From Micromonospora cremea (GTDB lineage: Bacteria; Actinomycetota; Actinomycetes; Mycobacteriales; Micromonosporaceae): DNA of 64,000 nucleotides. A program made the position numbers and the translations under genes. This document shows, piece by piece, positions 33,736 through 41,295 of the stretch. The first letter of the stretch is position 1. Each line of letters begins with the position of its first letter. The notes under the pieces were generated by a model that saw only the letters and a program-made list of their open reading frames with translations, was not told the DNA's origin and did no database searches. The stretch is from positions 682,001 through 746,000 of the forward strand of contig NZ_FSQT01000001.1 of NCBI RefSeq assembly GCF_900143515.1, written 5' to 3'.

Positions 33736-34830
33736 ATGATGATCGGCGGACACAAGGAGGTGCCGCGCACGCCTGAGTCGTGTGACGTCGTGGTGATTGG
33801 CGGCGGTCAGGCGGGCCTGGCGGCGGGCTACTATCTGCGCCGCGCCGGATTGGACTACGTCATCCTCGACGCCCAGTCCCGGCCGGGCGGGGCGTGGGGC
33901 CATGGCTGGAACTCCCTGCGCCTGTTTTCCCCGGCTGAGTACAGCCCTCTTCCGGGATGGGGCATGCCGCGACAGGAGGGCGAGGGGTTCCCCACCTCCG
34001 ACCACGTGGTGGACTACCTACGCGCCTACGAGCAGCGCTACGACCTGCCGCTGCGCCGGCCGGTCCGGGTGCAGGCCGTGCGGCCGGCGGGTGAACGGCT
34101 GGCGGTGCAGACCACCGCCAGTAGCTGGTTAGCCCGGTACGTCATCTCCGCCACCGGCACGTGGGAGTGCCCGTACCTGCCCGACATACCCGAGCGCCAT
34201 GATTTCGCCGGACGGCAGCTGCACACCGTGGACTACACCTCGCCGGAAGAGTTCCGCGGGCAGCGCGCCGTGATCGTCGACGGGGGTAACTCCGCGGCCC
34301 AGATCCTGGCCGAGGTGTCCCGGGTCGCCGACACCACCTGGGTCACCCTGCGCCCTCCGCGGTTGATGCCGGACGACGTCGACGGCCGGGTCCTGTTCGG
34401 CGTGGCCACCCGCCACGCCGCCCAGGACGGCGTGGCGGGTGGCGGCGTCGCCGGCCTCGGCGACATCGTCATGGTGCCCAGCGTCCGCGACGCCCGCGAC
34501 CGGGATGTCCTGCACGCCCAACCCATGTTCCAGCGACTCACCACCCACGGCATCGCATGGCCCGATGGCACCGAGCAGCCCTGCGACGCCGTGGTGTGGT
34601 GCACCGGCTTCCGCCCGAACCTCACCCACCTCGAGCCCCTCGGATTGCCACGGCACGACGGCGTGGTCGCCACTGCGGGCACCCGCTCGGTCGACGAACC
34701 CCGCCTCTACCTGTTGGGGTACGGCGACTGGACCGGTCCCGCGTCGGCCACTCTGGTGGGCGCCGGCCGCACCGCGAAGGCCACCGTCGCCGACATCGCC
34801 ACCCGGATCAGCGCTCAGGCAACACCGTGA
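33736..34830 (+). CDS. flavin monooxygenase, ArsO-like
   Basis: A 364-residue FAD/NAD(P)H oxidoreductase (ATG 33736; ATG 33739 is equally possible). The FAD motif is VVVIGGGQAGLAAGYYL, the ArsO/CzcO-type segment LRLFSPAEYSPLPGW follows, and the second dinucleotide motif is AVIVDGGNSAAQIL, where glycine usual in GxGxSG is replaced by Asp. The late ATG motif is VVWCTGFRPNL. Proteins of this group lie in many ars operons and are suggested to oxidise organic or inorganic arsenic. One of three such genes in this island; it converges on the trxB-like gene across a terminator. Confidence 0.8.
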   Translation: MMIGGHKEVPRTPESCDVVVIGGGQAGLAAGYYLRRAGLDYVILDAQSRPGGAWGHGWNSLRLFSPAEYSPLPGWGMPRQEGEGFPTSDHVVDYLRAYEQRYDLPLRRPVRVQAVRPAGERLAVQTTASSWLARYVISATGTWECPYLPDIPERHDFAGRQLHTVDYTSPEEFRGQRAVIVDGGNSAAQILAEVSRVADTTWVTLRPPRLMPDDVDGRVLFGVATRHAAQDGVAGGGVAGLGDIVMVPSVRDARDRDVLHAQPMFQRLTTHGIAWPDGTEQPCDAVVWCTGFRPNLTHLEPLGLPRHDGVVATAGTRSVDEPRLYLLGYGDWTGPASATLVGAGRTAKATVADIATRISAQATP

Positions 34831-34928
34831 CGCCACTGCCGCGTCCACCCGTGCTCCCCGCTCATCGCTGAGGTCGTGGTCCAAACTCAGGGCACACTGC
34901 TACGTCGCGACGGCGGATCTTCCCGTTG

Positions 34929-34973
34929 CCACACGGGCCTGCCGGACAGTTGATCGGCAGGCCCATGTGTGCG
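34929..34973. terminator. bidirectional terminator
   Basis: CACACGGGCCTGCCG pairs with CGGCAGGCCCATGTGTG (one bulged/mismatched position) between converging genes ending at 34830 (+) and 34979 (-). Confidence 0.65.
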
Positions 34974-34978
34974 GGGGT

Positions 34979-35898
34979 TCAGGAGTTGGCGGCGAGGTAC
35001 CGCTCGGCGTCGAGGGCGGCGGCGCAGCCGGTGCCGGCGGCGGTGATGGCCTGGAGGTAGGTGTGATCGACGAGGTCGCCGGCGGCGAACACGCCGGGCA
35101 GGTTGGTGCGGGTGCCGGGGGAGTCGACGGTGACGTAGCCGTCATCGTCGAGGTCGACCTGGCCGCGGAACAGGTCGCTGCGCGGGTCGTGGCCGATGGC
35201 GACGAAGACGCCGGTGACGTCCAGGATCCGGGTCTCGCCGGTGTGGACGTCCCGCAGGCGGGCGCCGACAACGGTGCCGTCGTGGCCGAGGATCTCCGCG
35301 ACGACGCTGTTCCACGCCACCTGGATCTTGTCGTTGCTCAGCGCCCGGTCGGCCATGATCTGGCTGGCGCGGAACGTGTCGCGGCGGTGAATGATGGTGA
35401 CGCTGCGGGCAAAGCGGGTGAGGAAGGTGGCTTCCTCCATGGCGGTGTCGCCGCCGCCGATCACGGCGATGTCCTGGTCGCGGAAGAAGAACCCGTCGCA
35501 GGTGGCGCAGGAGGACACGCCGTGGCCGAGGAGCTCCTGTTCACCGGGGACGCCGAGGGGCCGCCAGGCGGAGCCGGTGGCGAGGATGACCCCGTGCGCC
35601 TGGTGGGCCTGCTCGCCGACCCACACGGTCTTGGCCTGGTTGGTGAGGTCGACGCGGGTGACGTCGTCGGTGATGAACTGGGCGCCGAAGCGGTCGGCTT
35701 GCCTGCGGAGGTTGTCCATCACTTCAGGGCCGGTGATGCCGCCGGGGAAGTTCTCCACCTCGGTGGTGGTCATCAGCGCGCCGCCGGACTGGCTGCCCTC
35801 GATGAGCAGGGGTGCGGGGTTGGCGCGGGCGGGTAGAGGGCGGCGGTGTATCCGGCGGGTCCGGAGCCGATGACGATCAGGCGGTGCGGGTCGGACAC
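34979..35898 (-). pseudogene. trxB: thioredoxin reductase (ArsT/TrxB), one frameshift
   Basis: Begins at GTG 35898 with AGGAG upstream: [22 protein letters not shown]. One base is missing near 35835 so that the rest ([23 protein letters not shown] and onward) is in another frame. The remainder is complete: redox pair in [16 protein letters not shown] motif [13 protein letters not shown], and the end [22 protein letters not shown]. Thioredoxin reductases of this kind (ArsT) supply electrons to arsenate reductase in actinobacterial ars operons. If the shift is real the gene is dead; if it is a sequencing error, this is an intact ~305-residue enzyme. Confidence 0.85.
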
Positions 35899-35965
35899 GA
35901 GGGGCTCCTGCTCAGGGTGCAGCCGCCCGCCGATGGTGGTCGGCGGGCGGGCGGTGGTGACAGGG

Positions 35966-36373
35966 TCAGGCGGTGGGGCGCAGCTCGGCGAGGAGCTGCT
36001 CCACCCGGGCGCGGATCTCGTCGCGGATGGGGCGTACGGCTTCGACGCCCTTGCCGGCGGGGTCGTCGAGCTTCCAATCCTCGTAGCGCTTGCCGGGGAA
36101 GACCGGGCAGGCGTCACCGCAGCCCATGGTCACGATGACGTCCGAGGACTCCGCGGTCTCGTACTCGAGGAGCTTGGGGGTCTGGTCGGTGATGTCGATG
36201 CCGACCTCCCGCATGGCCTGCACCGCGGCGGGGTTGACCGTCTCGGCCGGGGCGGAGCCGGCGGAGCGGACTTCGACGGTGTCGCCGGCGAGGTGGCGCA
36301 GCCAGCCGGCGGCCATCTGGGAGCGGCCGGCGTTGTGTACGCAGACGAACAGGACGCTGGGCTTGTCGGACAT
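35966..36373 (-). CDS. arsC: arsenate reductase, low-molecular-weight phosphatase type
   Basis: A 135-residue enzyme with the phosphatase P-loop near its start (VLFVCVHNAGRSQMAAGW) and the second redox segment VTMGCGDACPVFPGKRYEDW. These cysteines shuttle a disulfide in thioredoxin- or mycothiol-linked arsenate reductases. It reduces arsenate to arsenite in the cytoplasm. In Salinispora the same enzyme is fused to the C-terminus of an aquaporin (ArsX); here the aquaporin is a separate upstream gene 181 bases away. Confidence 0.92.
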   Translation of the reverse strand: MSDKPSVLFVCVHNAGRSQMAAGWLRHLAGDTVEVRSAGSAPAETVNPAAVQAMREVGIDITDQTPKLLEYETAESSDVIVTMGCGDACPVFPGKRYEDWKLDDPAGKGVEAVRPIRDEIRARVEQLLAELRPTA

Positions 36374-36554
36374 CAGGAGCCTCTCTCGAGGTACGGGTCG
36401 CCGGGCCGGTTCACTGGCGCCTCGGGGTGGGCTGTGGGCAGGGACCGGTCGGGGTCGCTGTTGCGGTCGAGCAGCCGGTAGCGGCAGGCCGGACGCGGCG
36501 GATTGAGCAGGCCGCGGTACGACCTCTCCGCTCCACCGTCCTGCGGAATGGTGG

Positions 36555-37301
36555 TCATGCGCGGTGGTCGAGTGCCGGGTCGCGCTCCGCGGTGGGCACG
36601 ACGACCTGGTCGGCGGCCTGCCCGGCGTCGGGGTAGAGCGCGGCCAGGAGACCGATGCCCACGGCGAGGCCGACGAGCTGGGCGATGACGAAGCCGGGAA
36701 CCGAGGCGGGGGCGATGCCGGCGAAGGTGTCGGTGAACGCCCGGCCGATCGTCACCGCCGGGTTGGCGAACGAGGTCGACGAGGTGAACCAGTACGCGGC
36801 GCCGATGTAGGCGCCGACCGCGGCGGGGGCGACCGGGGCACGGCTGGAGCGGGCCAGGGCGAAGATCAGCAGGATCAGGCCGGCGGTGGCGACGACCTCG
36901 CCGAGCCAGAGGTGCCCAGCGGCGCGGTCCTTGCCGGAGAAGTCGACGGCGGCCAGGTCGAACATCAGGTTGGCCAGGATCGACCCGCCGATGGCCCCGG
37001 TGACTTGGGCGGCGACGTAGCCGCCGAGGTCGCGGCCGGTCAGCCCGGTGCCGGCGCGCCGGCCGAGGAACCAGTCCGCAGCGGAGACGACGGGATTGAA
37101 GTGGGCGCCGGAGACCGGGCCGAAGATCAAGATCAGCGCGCCCAGGGCGAACGCGGTGGCGATCGAGTTCTCCAAGAGCTGCAACCCGACGTCGTCGGGG
37201 GAGAGGGTGGTGGCCATGATGCCGGAGCCGACCACGGCGGTGACCAGCAGGGCGGTGCCGGTGAACTCGGCCAGCAGGCGCCGCCAAAGTGCGATGGTCA
37301 T
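36555..37301 (-). CDS. aquaglyceroporin (MIP family), arsenite channel
   Basis: A 248-residue channel; ATG 37301 is preferred (GGGAG about nine bases upstream) over an in-frame ATG at 37319. Six helices and the two selectivity loops are present, but the first box reads NPV (GAHFNPVVSAAD) instead of NPA while the second is NPA (FANPAVTIGRAF). Channels of this type in ars operons let arsenite leave the cell down its gradient, replacing an ArsB or Acr3 pump. The gene lies between two arsenate reductase genes on the same strand. Confidence 0.9.
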   Translation of the reverse strand: MTIALWRRLLAEFTGTALLVTAVVGSGIMATTLSPDDVGLQLLENSIATAFALGALILIFGPVSGAHFNPVVSAADWFLGRRAGTGLTGRDLGGYVAAQVTGAIGGSILANLMFDLAAVDFSGKDRAAGHLWLGEVVATAGLILLIFALARSSRAPVAPAAVGAYIGAAYWFTSSTSFANPAVTIGRAFTDTFAGIAPASVPGFVIAQLVGLAVGIGLLAALYPDAGQAADQVVVPTAERDPALDHRA

Positions 37302-37360
37302 CAGTCTGTTCTCTCCCATTTCAGTGACGTCGCGGGCCGCGTATCGGCGCGGCGTGGGGT

Positions 37361-38023
37361 CTAGCGGGTGGCGGGGACGCGCAGTTCGTCGAGCAGCCGG
37401 CGGACGCGGCGTTCGATCTCGTCGCGGATCGGCCGGACGTCGGCGAGGCTCAGGCCGGCGGGGTCGTCGAGGTCCCAGTTCTCATACCGGGTGCCGGGGA
37501 AGACCGGGCAGGCGTCGCCGCAGCCCATGGTGACCACCACGTCGGCGGCGCGGATGACCTCGTCGGTCCAGGGCTTGGGGGACTCCTCGGAGATGTCGAT
37601 GCCGCGCTCGGCCATCGCCGCGACCGCCGCGGGGTTGACCTCGATGCTGGGTTCGCTGCCGCCGGACCAGGCCACCGCTTGCTCGCCGGCGAGGTGGGTG
37701 AAGAAGCCCAGCGCCATCTGGGAGCGGCCGGCGTTGTGGGTGCACATGAACAGGGCGACCGGGCGGCCGTCGCGGTGGTGCCCCTCGACGCGGGCGAGGG
37801 CCTGCAGGCGCTGGCGGGTGAAGCGTTCGGCGAGCAGCGGCAGGTAGTTGGGGAGGCTGCCGACGGTGGCGAACTGGTCGTAGCTGGCGTGCAGGAACGG
37901 CTCCACTGTCTCGGTGCCGTAGGTGCCGTCGAACTCCGCCGCGAGGCGGGTGGAGGCGGTGCGCAGGGCGAGCTGCTGGTTGACGGAGAGGTCTTCACGC
38001 AGGTACGGGCTGGTGTCAGCCAT
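37361..38023 (-). CDS. arsC: arsenate reductase with N-terminal three-helix domain
   Basis: A 220-residue protein. Residues ~1-85 are a helical dimerisation domain (LREDLSVNQQLALRTASTRLAAEFDGTYG, FLHASYDQFATVGSLPNYLPLLAERFTRQRL), as in actinobacterial mycothiol-linked arsenate reductases. Residues ~88-220 are the phosphatase-like catalytic domain: P-loop VALFMCTHNAGRSQMALGF and VTMGCGDACPVFPGTRYENW. Its ATG overlaps the end of the ArsR-phosphatase fusion gene by eight bases, so they are coupled. It probably duplicates the function of the ArsC at 35966. Confidence 0.92.
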   Translation of the reverse strand: MADTSPYLREDLSVNQQLALRTASTRLAAEFDGTYGTETVEPFLHASYDQFATVGSLPNYLPLLAERFTRQRLQALARVEGHHRDGRPVALFMCTHNAGRSQMALGFFTHLAGEQAVAWSGGSEPSIEVNPAAVAAMAERGIDISEESPKPWTDEVIRAADVVVTMGCGDACPVFPGTRYENWDLDDPAGLSLADVRPIRDEIERRVRRLLDELRVPATR

Positions 38024-38705
38024 GACGGTCTCCCGAATTGATGACGGGGGCGAGCCGGTCGACGCGGGCGGCGAGGTCGGTGAAGGCGGCCTCGAACGCG
38101 GCGTCGGTGTCGAGCCGGACCGGGTCGGGCACCGACCAGTGCAGCCGGGGCCGGACCGGGCCGGTGAGTTCCTCGTGGGCGTTGTCGCAGACCGCGATCA
38201 CCAGGTCCCCGTCGTGCGCGACCTGGTTGATGTGGGCGGTGCCGGTGGGGTCGAGGTGGAGTCCGTGGCGGTGGGCCACGGCGACGGCGCGGGGGTGAAC
38301 CCGGGATGCGGGCTTCGTGCCCGCGGAGGCGGCCGGCGTGCCAGCCCGGCTCGCCCACAGCGCGGCCGCGAGCTGGGAGCGGGCGGAGTTGCGGGTGCAC
38401 ACGAACAGCACCCGACCGACGTCGCTCAGCGGCGGCGGAGTCAGCGTGGCCAGCGCTTCGGGCCGCAGGCGCAGGTAGGTGCGGCGGCGGTCGCCCTCGG
38501 ACCGGCCGCGGACGACCAGTCCGGCTTCGGTGAGGACCTTGACGTGGTGGGCGACCAGGTTGGTGGGCATGCCCAGGTCGTGGGAGATCTCGCCGGGGGA
38601 GGCGTCGCCCAGGGTGAGCGCGTCCACGATCGCCAAGCGCGCCGGGTCACCGAGAGCGGCGTGGATCCGGGCACGCCCCTGCAGGGAAGCAAGCTCAGCA
38701 GTCAT
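38016..38705 (-). CDS. ArsR repressor fused to low-molecular-weight phosphatase/ArsC domain
   Basis: A 229-residue fusion; ATG 38705 starts MTAELASLQGRARIHAALGDPARLAIVDAL. Residues ~1-90 are an ArsR winged helix (SPGEISHDLGMPTNLVAHHVKVLTEAGLV) without an obvious metal-cysteine pair in the recognition helix. Residues ~97-229 form a phosphatase-type domain with P-loop VLFVCTRNSARSQLAAALW and later INQVAHDGDLVIAVCDNAHEEL. The catalytic loop is intact. The fusion may sense arsenate or its reduction directly. It is the first gene of the minus-strand ars operon. No ribosome site is obvious. Confidence 0.85.
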   Translation of the reverse strand: MTAELASLQGRARIHAALGDPARLAIVDALTLGDASPGEISHDLGMPTNLVAHHVKVLTEAGLVVRGRSEGDRRRTYLRLRPEALATLTPPPLSDVGRVLFVCTRNSARSQLAAALWASRAGTPAASAGTKPASRVHPRAVAVAHRHGLHLDPTGTAHINQVAHDGDLVIAVCDNAHEELTGPVRPRLHWSVPDPVRLDTDAAFEAAFTDLAARVDRLAPVINSGDRHG

Positions 38706-38928
38706 TGACTCAACTATCGCTGAGCAAATGTGAGCTGTCAAGCGGAAGTGCGTCGTGGTCGTTCGGGTGCGGATCCGCGCGCCCCGCCCGGGCGGATAGG
38801 CCGCCAGCCGACCGGAGCCTGCCCCCCTGAGCCCTGGACGTTTGGTTCTTGCGTGGCAACTCGCCCCGAGAGGTTGTCCCTCAGTGGTGGAGGTGAAGCC
38901 GCCGTGCCGGCTCGGTGGCGAAGTGCGG

Positions 38929-39258
38929 TCAGCAGCAGGTCATCAGGTATGACTGCAGTTCGGCCAGCGCCGCGAGTGTGCCGTCGCGGTCGGCCCGGTA
39001 GTACACGGTCTTCCCGTCGCGGCGCGACGTCACCACGCGCCCTCGGCGCAGCAGGGTCAGCTGCTGTGAGGCGGTGGCCTGGCTGATGCCCGTGCGCTCG
39101 GCCACCTCCCCGACCGACAGCTCGGCGCCCTGCGCGAACAGCATCATGATCCGCTGTCGCGTCGGGCTGCCCAGCGCCTTGAGGAACTCCTGCGTGTCCA
39201 GTCCCAACCCGCTCTGTCCGGTGCCGGGCACCTCGGCTCTACGCGTTGGCTGGTCCAT
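38929..39258 (-). CDS. arsR: ArsR/SmtB family repressor
   Basis: A 109-residue winged helix: LDTQEFLKALGSPTRQRIMMLFAQG, recognition helix ERTGISQATASQQLTLLRRG, wing VVTSRRDGKTVYYR, and a C-terminal Cys pair (LMTCC) that may bind metal. It is divergent from the monooxygenase gene at 39322, and an inverted repeat between them is the likely shared operator. Confidence 0.9.
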   Translation of the reverse strand: MDQPTRRAEVPGTGQSGLGLDTQEFLKALGSPTRQRIMMLFAQGAELSVGEVAERTGISQATASQQLTLLRRGRVVTSRRDGKTVYYRADRDGTLAALAELQSYLMTCC

Positions 39259-39280
39259 AACTCCTACCCTCCCGCACCAT

Positions 39281-39316
39281 CATCATATTGTCATTCAACA
39301 AAACGACGATATGATG
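39281..39316. promoter_or_regulatory. ArsR operator between divergent genes
   Basis: CATCATATTGTC and GACGATATGATG, 11 of 12 pairs matching, separated by 12 bases. It lies in the 63-base gap between arsR (-) and the monooxygenase gene (+), and its right arm ends five bases before the GTG start. Confidence 0.75.
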
Positions 39317-39321
39317 TTGGG

Positions 39322-40431
39322 GTGAGCACCGCTTCGGAACCCGTGATCATCGTGGGCGGCGGCCAGTCCGGCCTCGCCGCCGCTCGCGCCGCCCTGTCCG
39401 CGCGCCTGCGCCCCATCGTGCTGCAAGCTGGTGCGGAGCCGGTCGGCTCGTGGCCGGACTACTACGACAGCCTCACCCTGTTCTCCCCGGCCCGCTACAG
39501 TTCACTGCCCGGCTTGGCGTTCGGCGGGGGAGATCCTGACCGCTACCCGGCCCGCGACGAGGTTGTCTCCTACCTGCGCCGCTACGCCGCCAGCATCGAC
39601 GCCGACATCCGCACCGGCGTCCGCGTCACCGCCGTGCACCCCCGTCCGGGCGGCGGCTACCTCGTCCACGCCGACTTTGGCGAGGAGATCGCGGCGGCGG
39701 GCGTGGTTGCCGCCAGCGGGTCCTTCGGCAACCCGCACCTGCCGGTGCTGTTCGGCCAGGAGGCCTACGCCGGCGAGGTGCGGCACGTCGCGCACTACCG
39801 GCGGCCCGACCCTTACGTTGGCAAGCGGGTCATCGTGGTCGGTGCCGGCAACTCGGCGGTGCAGGTGGCCCACGAACTGGCGCCGCAGGCGAGGGTCACC
39901 CTGGCCACCCGGGCGCCGATCAAGTTCGTGCCCCAGCGCATCCGCGGCCGAGACCTGCATCACTGGCTCCACGTCACTGGCGCCGACCGCCTCCCGCGCT
40001 CGGTGCTCACCCGCTTGGTCCGCCACGCCGCCGTGCTCGACACCGGCGTCTACCGCGACGCCATCGCCTCCGGCCAGCTCGCCCGCCGGGAGATGTTCAC
40101 CGCCTTCACCCCCGACGGCGTCACCTGGCCCGACGGCACGTCTGAGCAGGTCGACGCGGTGATCTTCGCAACCGGCTACCGCCCCAACCTCGACTACCTA
40201 GCCCCACTCGGAGCGCTTGAGCGCAGCGGGATGCCTCGGCAGGTGGGCGGGGTCTCCACGACCCATGCCGGGCTGGTCTACCTGGGGCTGGAGTTCCAGC
40301 GGTCGTTCTCGTCGAACACCCTGCGCGGCGTCGGCCGCGACGCCACCCACGTCATCGCCGCCCTGGCCGAGCACGTGCGTAACGCGGGCCGGGGGCCACG
40401 GTTTATGCAGCGGTTGCCGGTTCGACGGTGA
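39322..40431 (+). CDS. flavin monooxygenase, ArsO/CzcO-like
   Basis: A 369-residue protein with GTG start. FAD motif VIIVGGGQSGLAAARAAL, then LTLFSPARYSSLPGLAFGG, NADPH motif VIVVGAGNSAVQVAHEL, and AVIFATGYRPNLDYL. It is a full-length relative of the gene at 33736. Its GTG is close to the ArsR operator, so arsenic or another metalloid probably induces it. The last 29 bases overlap the end of the converging arsR at 40403. The substrate is not known; in ars loci these enzymes are thought to oxidise arsenic compounds. Confidence 0.85.
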   Translation: MSTASEPVIIVGGGQSGLAAARAALSARLRPIVLQAGAEPVGSWPDYYDSLTLFSPARYSSLPGLAFGGGDPDRYPARDEVVSYLRRYAASIDADIRTGVRVTAVHPRPGGGYLVHADFGEEIAAAGVVAASGSFGNPHLPVLFGQEAYAGEVRHVAHYRRPDPYVGKRVIVVGAGNSAVQVAHELAPQARVTLATRAPIKFVPQRIRGRDLHHWLHVTGADRLPRSVLTRLVRHAAVLDTGVYRDAIASGQLARREMFTAFTPDGVTWPDGTSEQVDAVIFATGYRPNLDYLAPLGALERSGMPRQVGGVSTTHAGLVYLGLEFQRSFSSNTLRGVGRDATHVIAALAEHVRNAGRGPRFMQRLPVRR

Positions 40432-40780
40432 GCAGTGCCGCGAGCTGGCGCAGGATGGCCGGCCGGGCCCGGTAGTACACCCAGGTACCCCGCCGCTCGG
40501 CGTCGACGAGGCCTGCCTCGCGCAGCGTCTTCAGGTGATGCGAGATGGTCGGCCCGGTCAGGTCGAACGCGGGGGTCAGGTCACAAACGCACGCCTCCCC
40601 ACCTTCGGCGGAGGCGATCATCGACATCAACTGCAGCCGCACCGGGTCGCCGAGCGCCTTGAACGCGGGCGCGAGGACGGCGGCGGTCTCGGCCGGTACC
40701 CGGCGCTGCGCCAGGGGCGGGCAGCACGGCGTGTCGGAGGTGAGGTCGATGACGGGAAGCGACGCCGGTTGCTTTGACAT
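40403..40780 (-). CDS. arsR: ArsR family repressor with N-terminal Cys pair
   Basis: A 125-residue repressor. The first ~25 residues contain DTPCCPPL, and the recognition region has ACVCDLTPAFDLTGPTISHHLKTLREAGLV. The Cys-x-Cys in the helix is the classical As(III)-binding motif, and the extra N-terminal pair suggests a third thiolate ligand as in Corynebacterium-type ArsR. It is divergent from the small-protein genes at 40866. A TTGACA-TC-TGTCTAA imperfect dyad near 40790-40804 is its possible operator. Confidence 0.9.
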   Translation of the reverse strand: MSKQPASLPVIDLTSDTPCCPPLAQRRVPAETAAVLAPAFKALGDPVRLQLMSMIASAEGGEACVCDLTPAFDLTGPTISHHLKTLREAGLVDAERRGTWVYYRARPAILRQLAALLTVEPATAA

Positions 40781-40865
40781 GCCTCTAGGTTGACATCTGT
40801 CTAAGCAACGTGCAACTCTCTGATTCGACGGACGTCAAGACAGACGCCGTGGGAAGGGGATCGTC

Positions 40866-41015
40866 ATGTTCGGCAAGTCTCGGCGGCCAGCGGCCGCCCA
40901 GGTGGGAGTGCGGTTCTGCGACTCCTGCGCCGAGGTGTCCACCTCGGCGCAGCGGGTGGAGCGTCGCTATGAAAGTGCCCGCACCAGTGCGTACACCCTG
41001 ATCGGCCGTCGGTAA
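40866..41015 (+). CDS. small CxxC protein
   Basis: A 49-residue basic protein with AAGGGG before its ATG. One CxxC pair (RFCDSCAEV, residues 18-21) could bind metal. The rest is rich in Arg, Ser and Ala. It is the first gene of the plus-strand run and 22 bases ahead of the CCG protein, so it is probably part of the arsenic operon. No known family. Confidence 0.5.
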   Translation: MFGKSRRPAAAQVGVRFCDSCAEVSTSAQRVERRYESARTSAYTLIGRR

Positions 41016-41037
41016 CCCTGATCGGAAGGACATGGTG

Positions 41038-41295
41038 ATGAGCGAGAACACCCAGACCACCCCCGCGACGGGCGGGTTCTTCGGGGACCCGGCCGATGCC
41101 CTGGCCGTGACCGGCTCCGGTTCCTGCTGCGGCAGCCCGGCGCAGGCGCTCGGATCGATCCTCCCGCCCGCTGGCGAGGCGGCGACCGCCGGACCGTGCT
41201 GCGGCAGCCAGCAGGCCGCCGAAGCGGCGGGCTCCTGCTGCGGTACTGAGGCGAAGGTCGAGGCCGTGAACGCGGGTCAGGGGTGCTGCGGATGA
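41038..41295 (+). CDS. small protein with four CCG motifs
   Basis: An 85-residue protein; ATG 41038 lies eight bases after GGAAGGA. Four Cys-Cys-Gly motifs stand at residues 30-32, 54-56, 67-69 and 83-85, the last forming the C-terminus, separated by Ala/Gly-rich flexible linkers. There is no other cysteine and no helix or strand pattern. Adjacent cysteines are typical ligands for As(III) or other soft metals, so a metalloid-binding carrier or sponge is plausible. Its stop overlaps the peptidase start (ATGA). The same motif recurs in the monooxygenase at 43462. Function is not known. Confidence 0.65.
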   Translation: MSENTQTTPATGGFFGDPADALAVTGSGSCCGSPAQALGSILPPAGEAATAGPCCGSQQAAEAAGSCCGTEAKVEAVNAGQGCCG

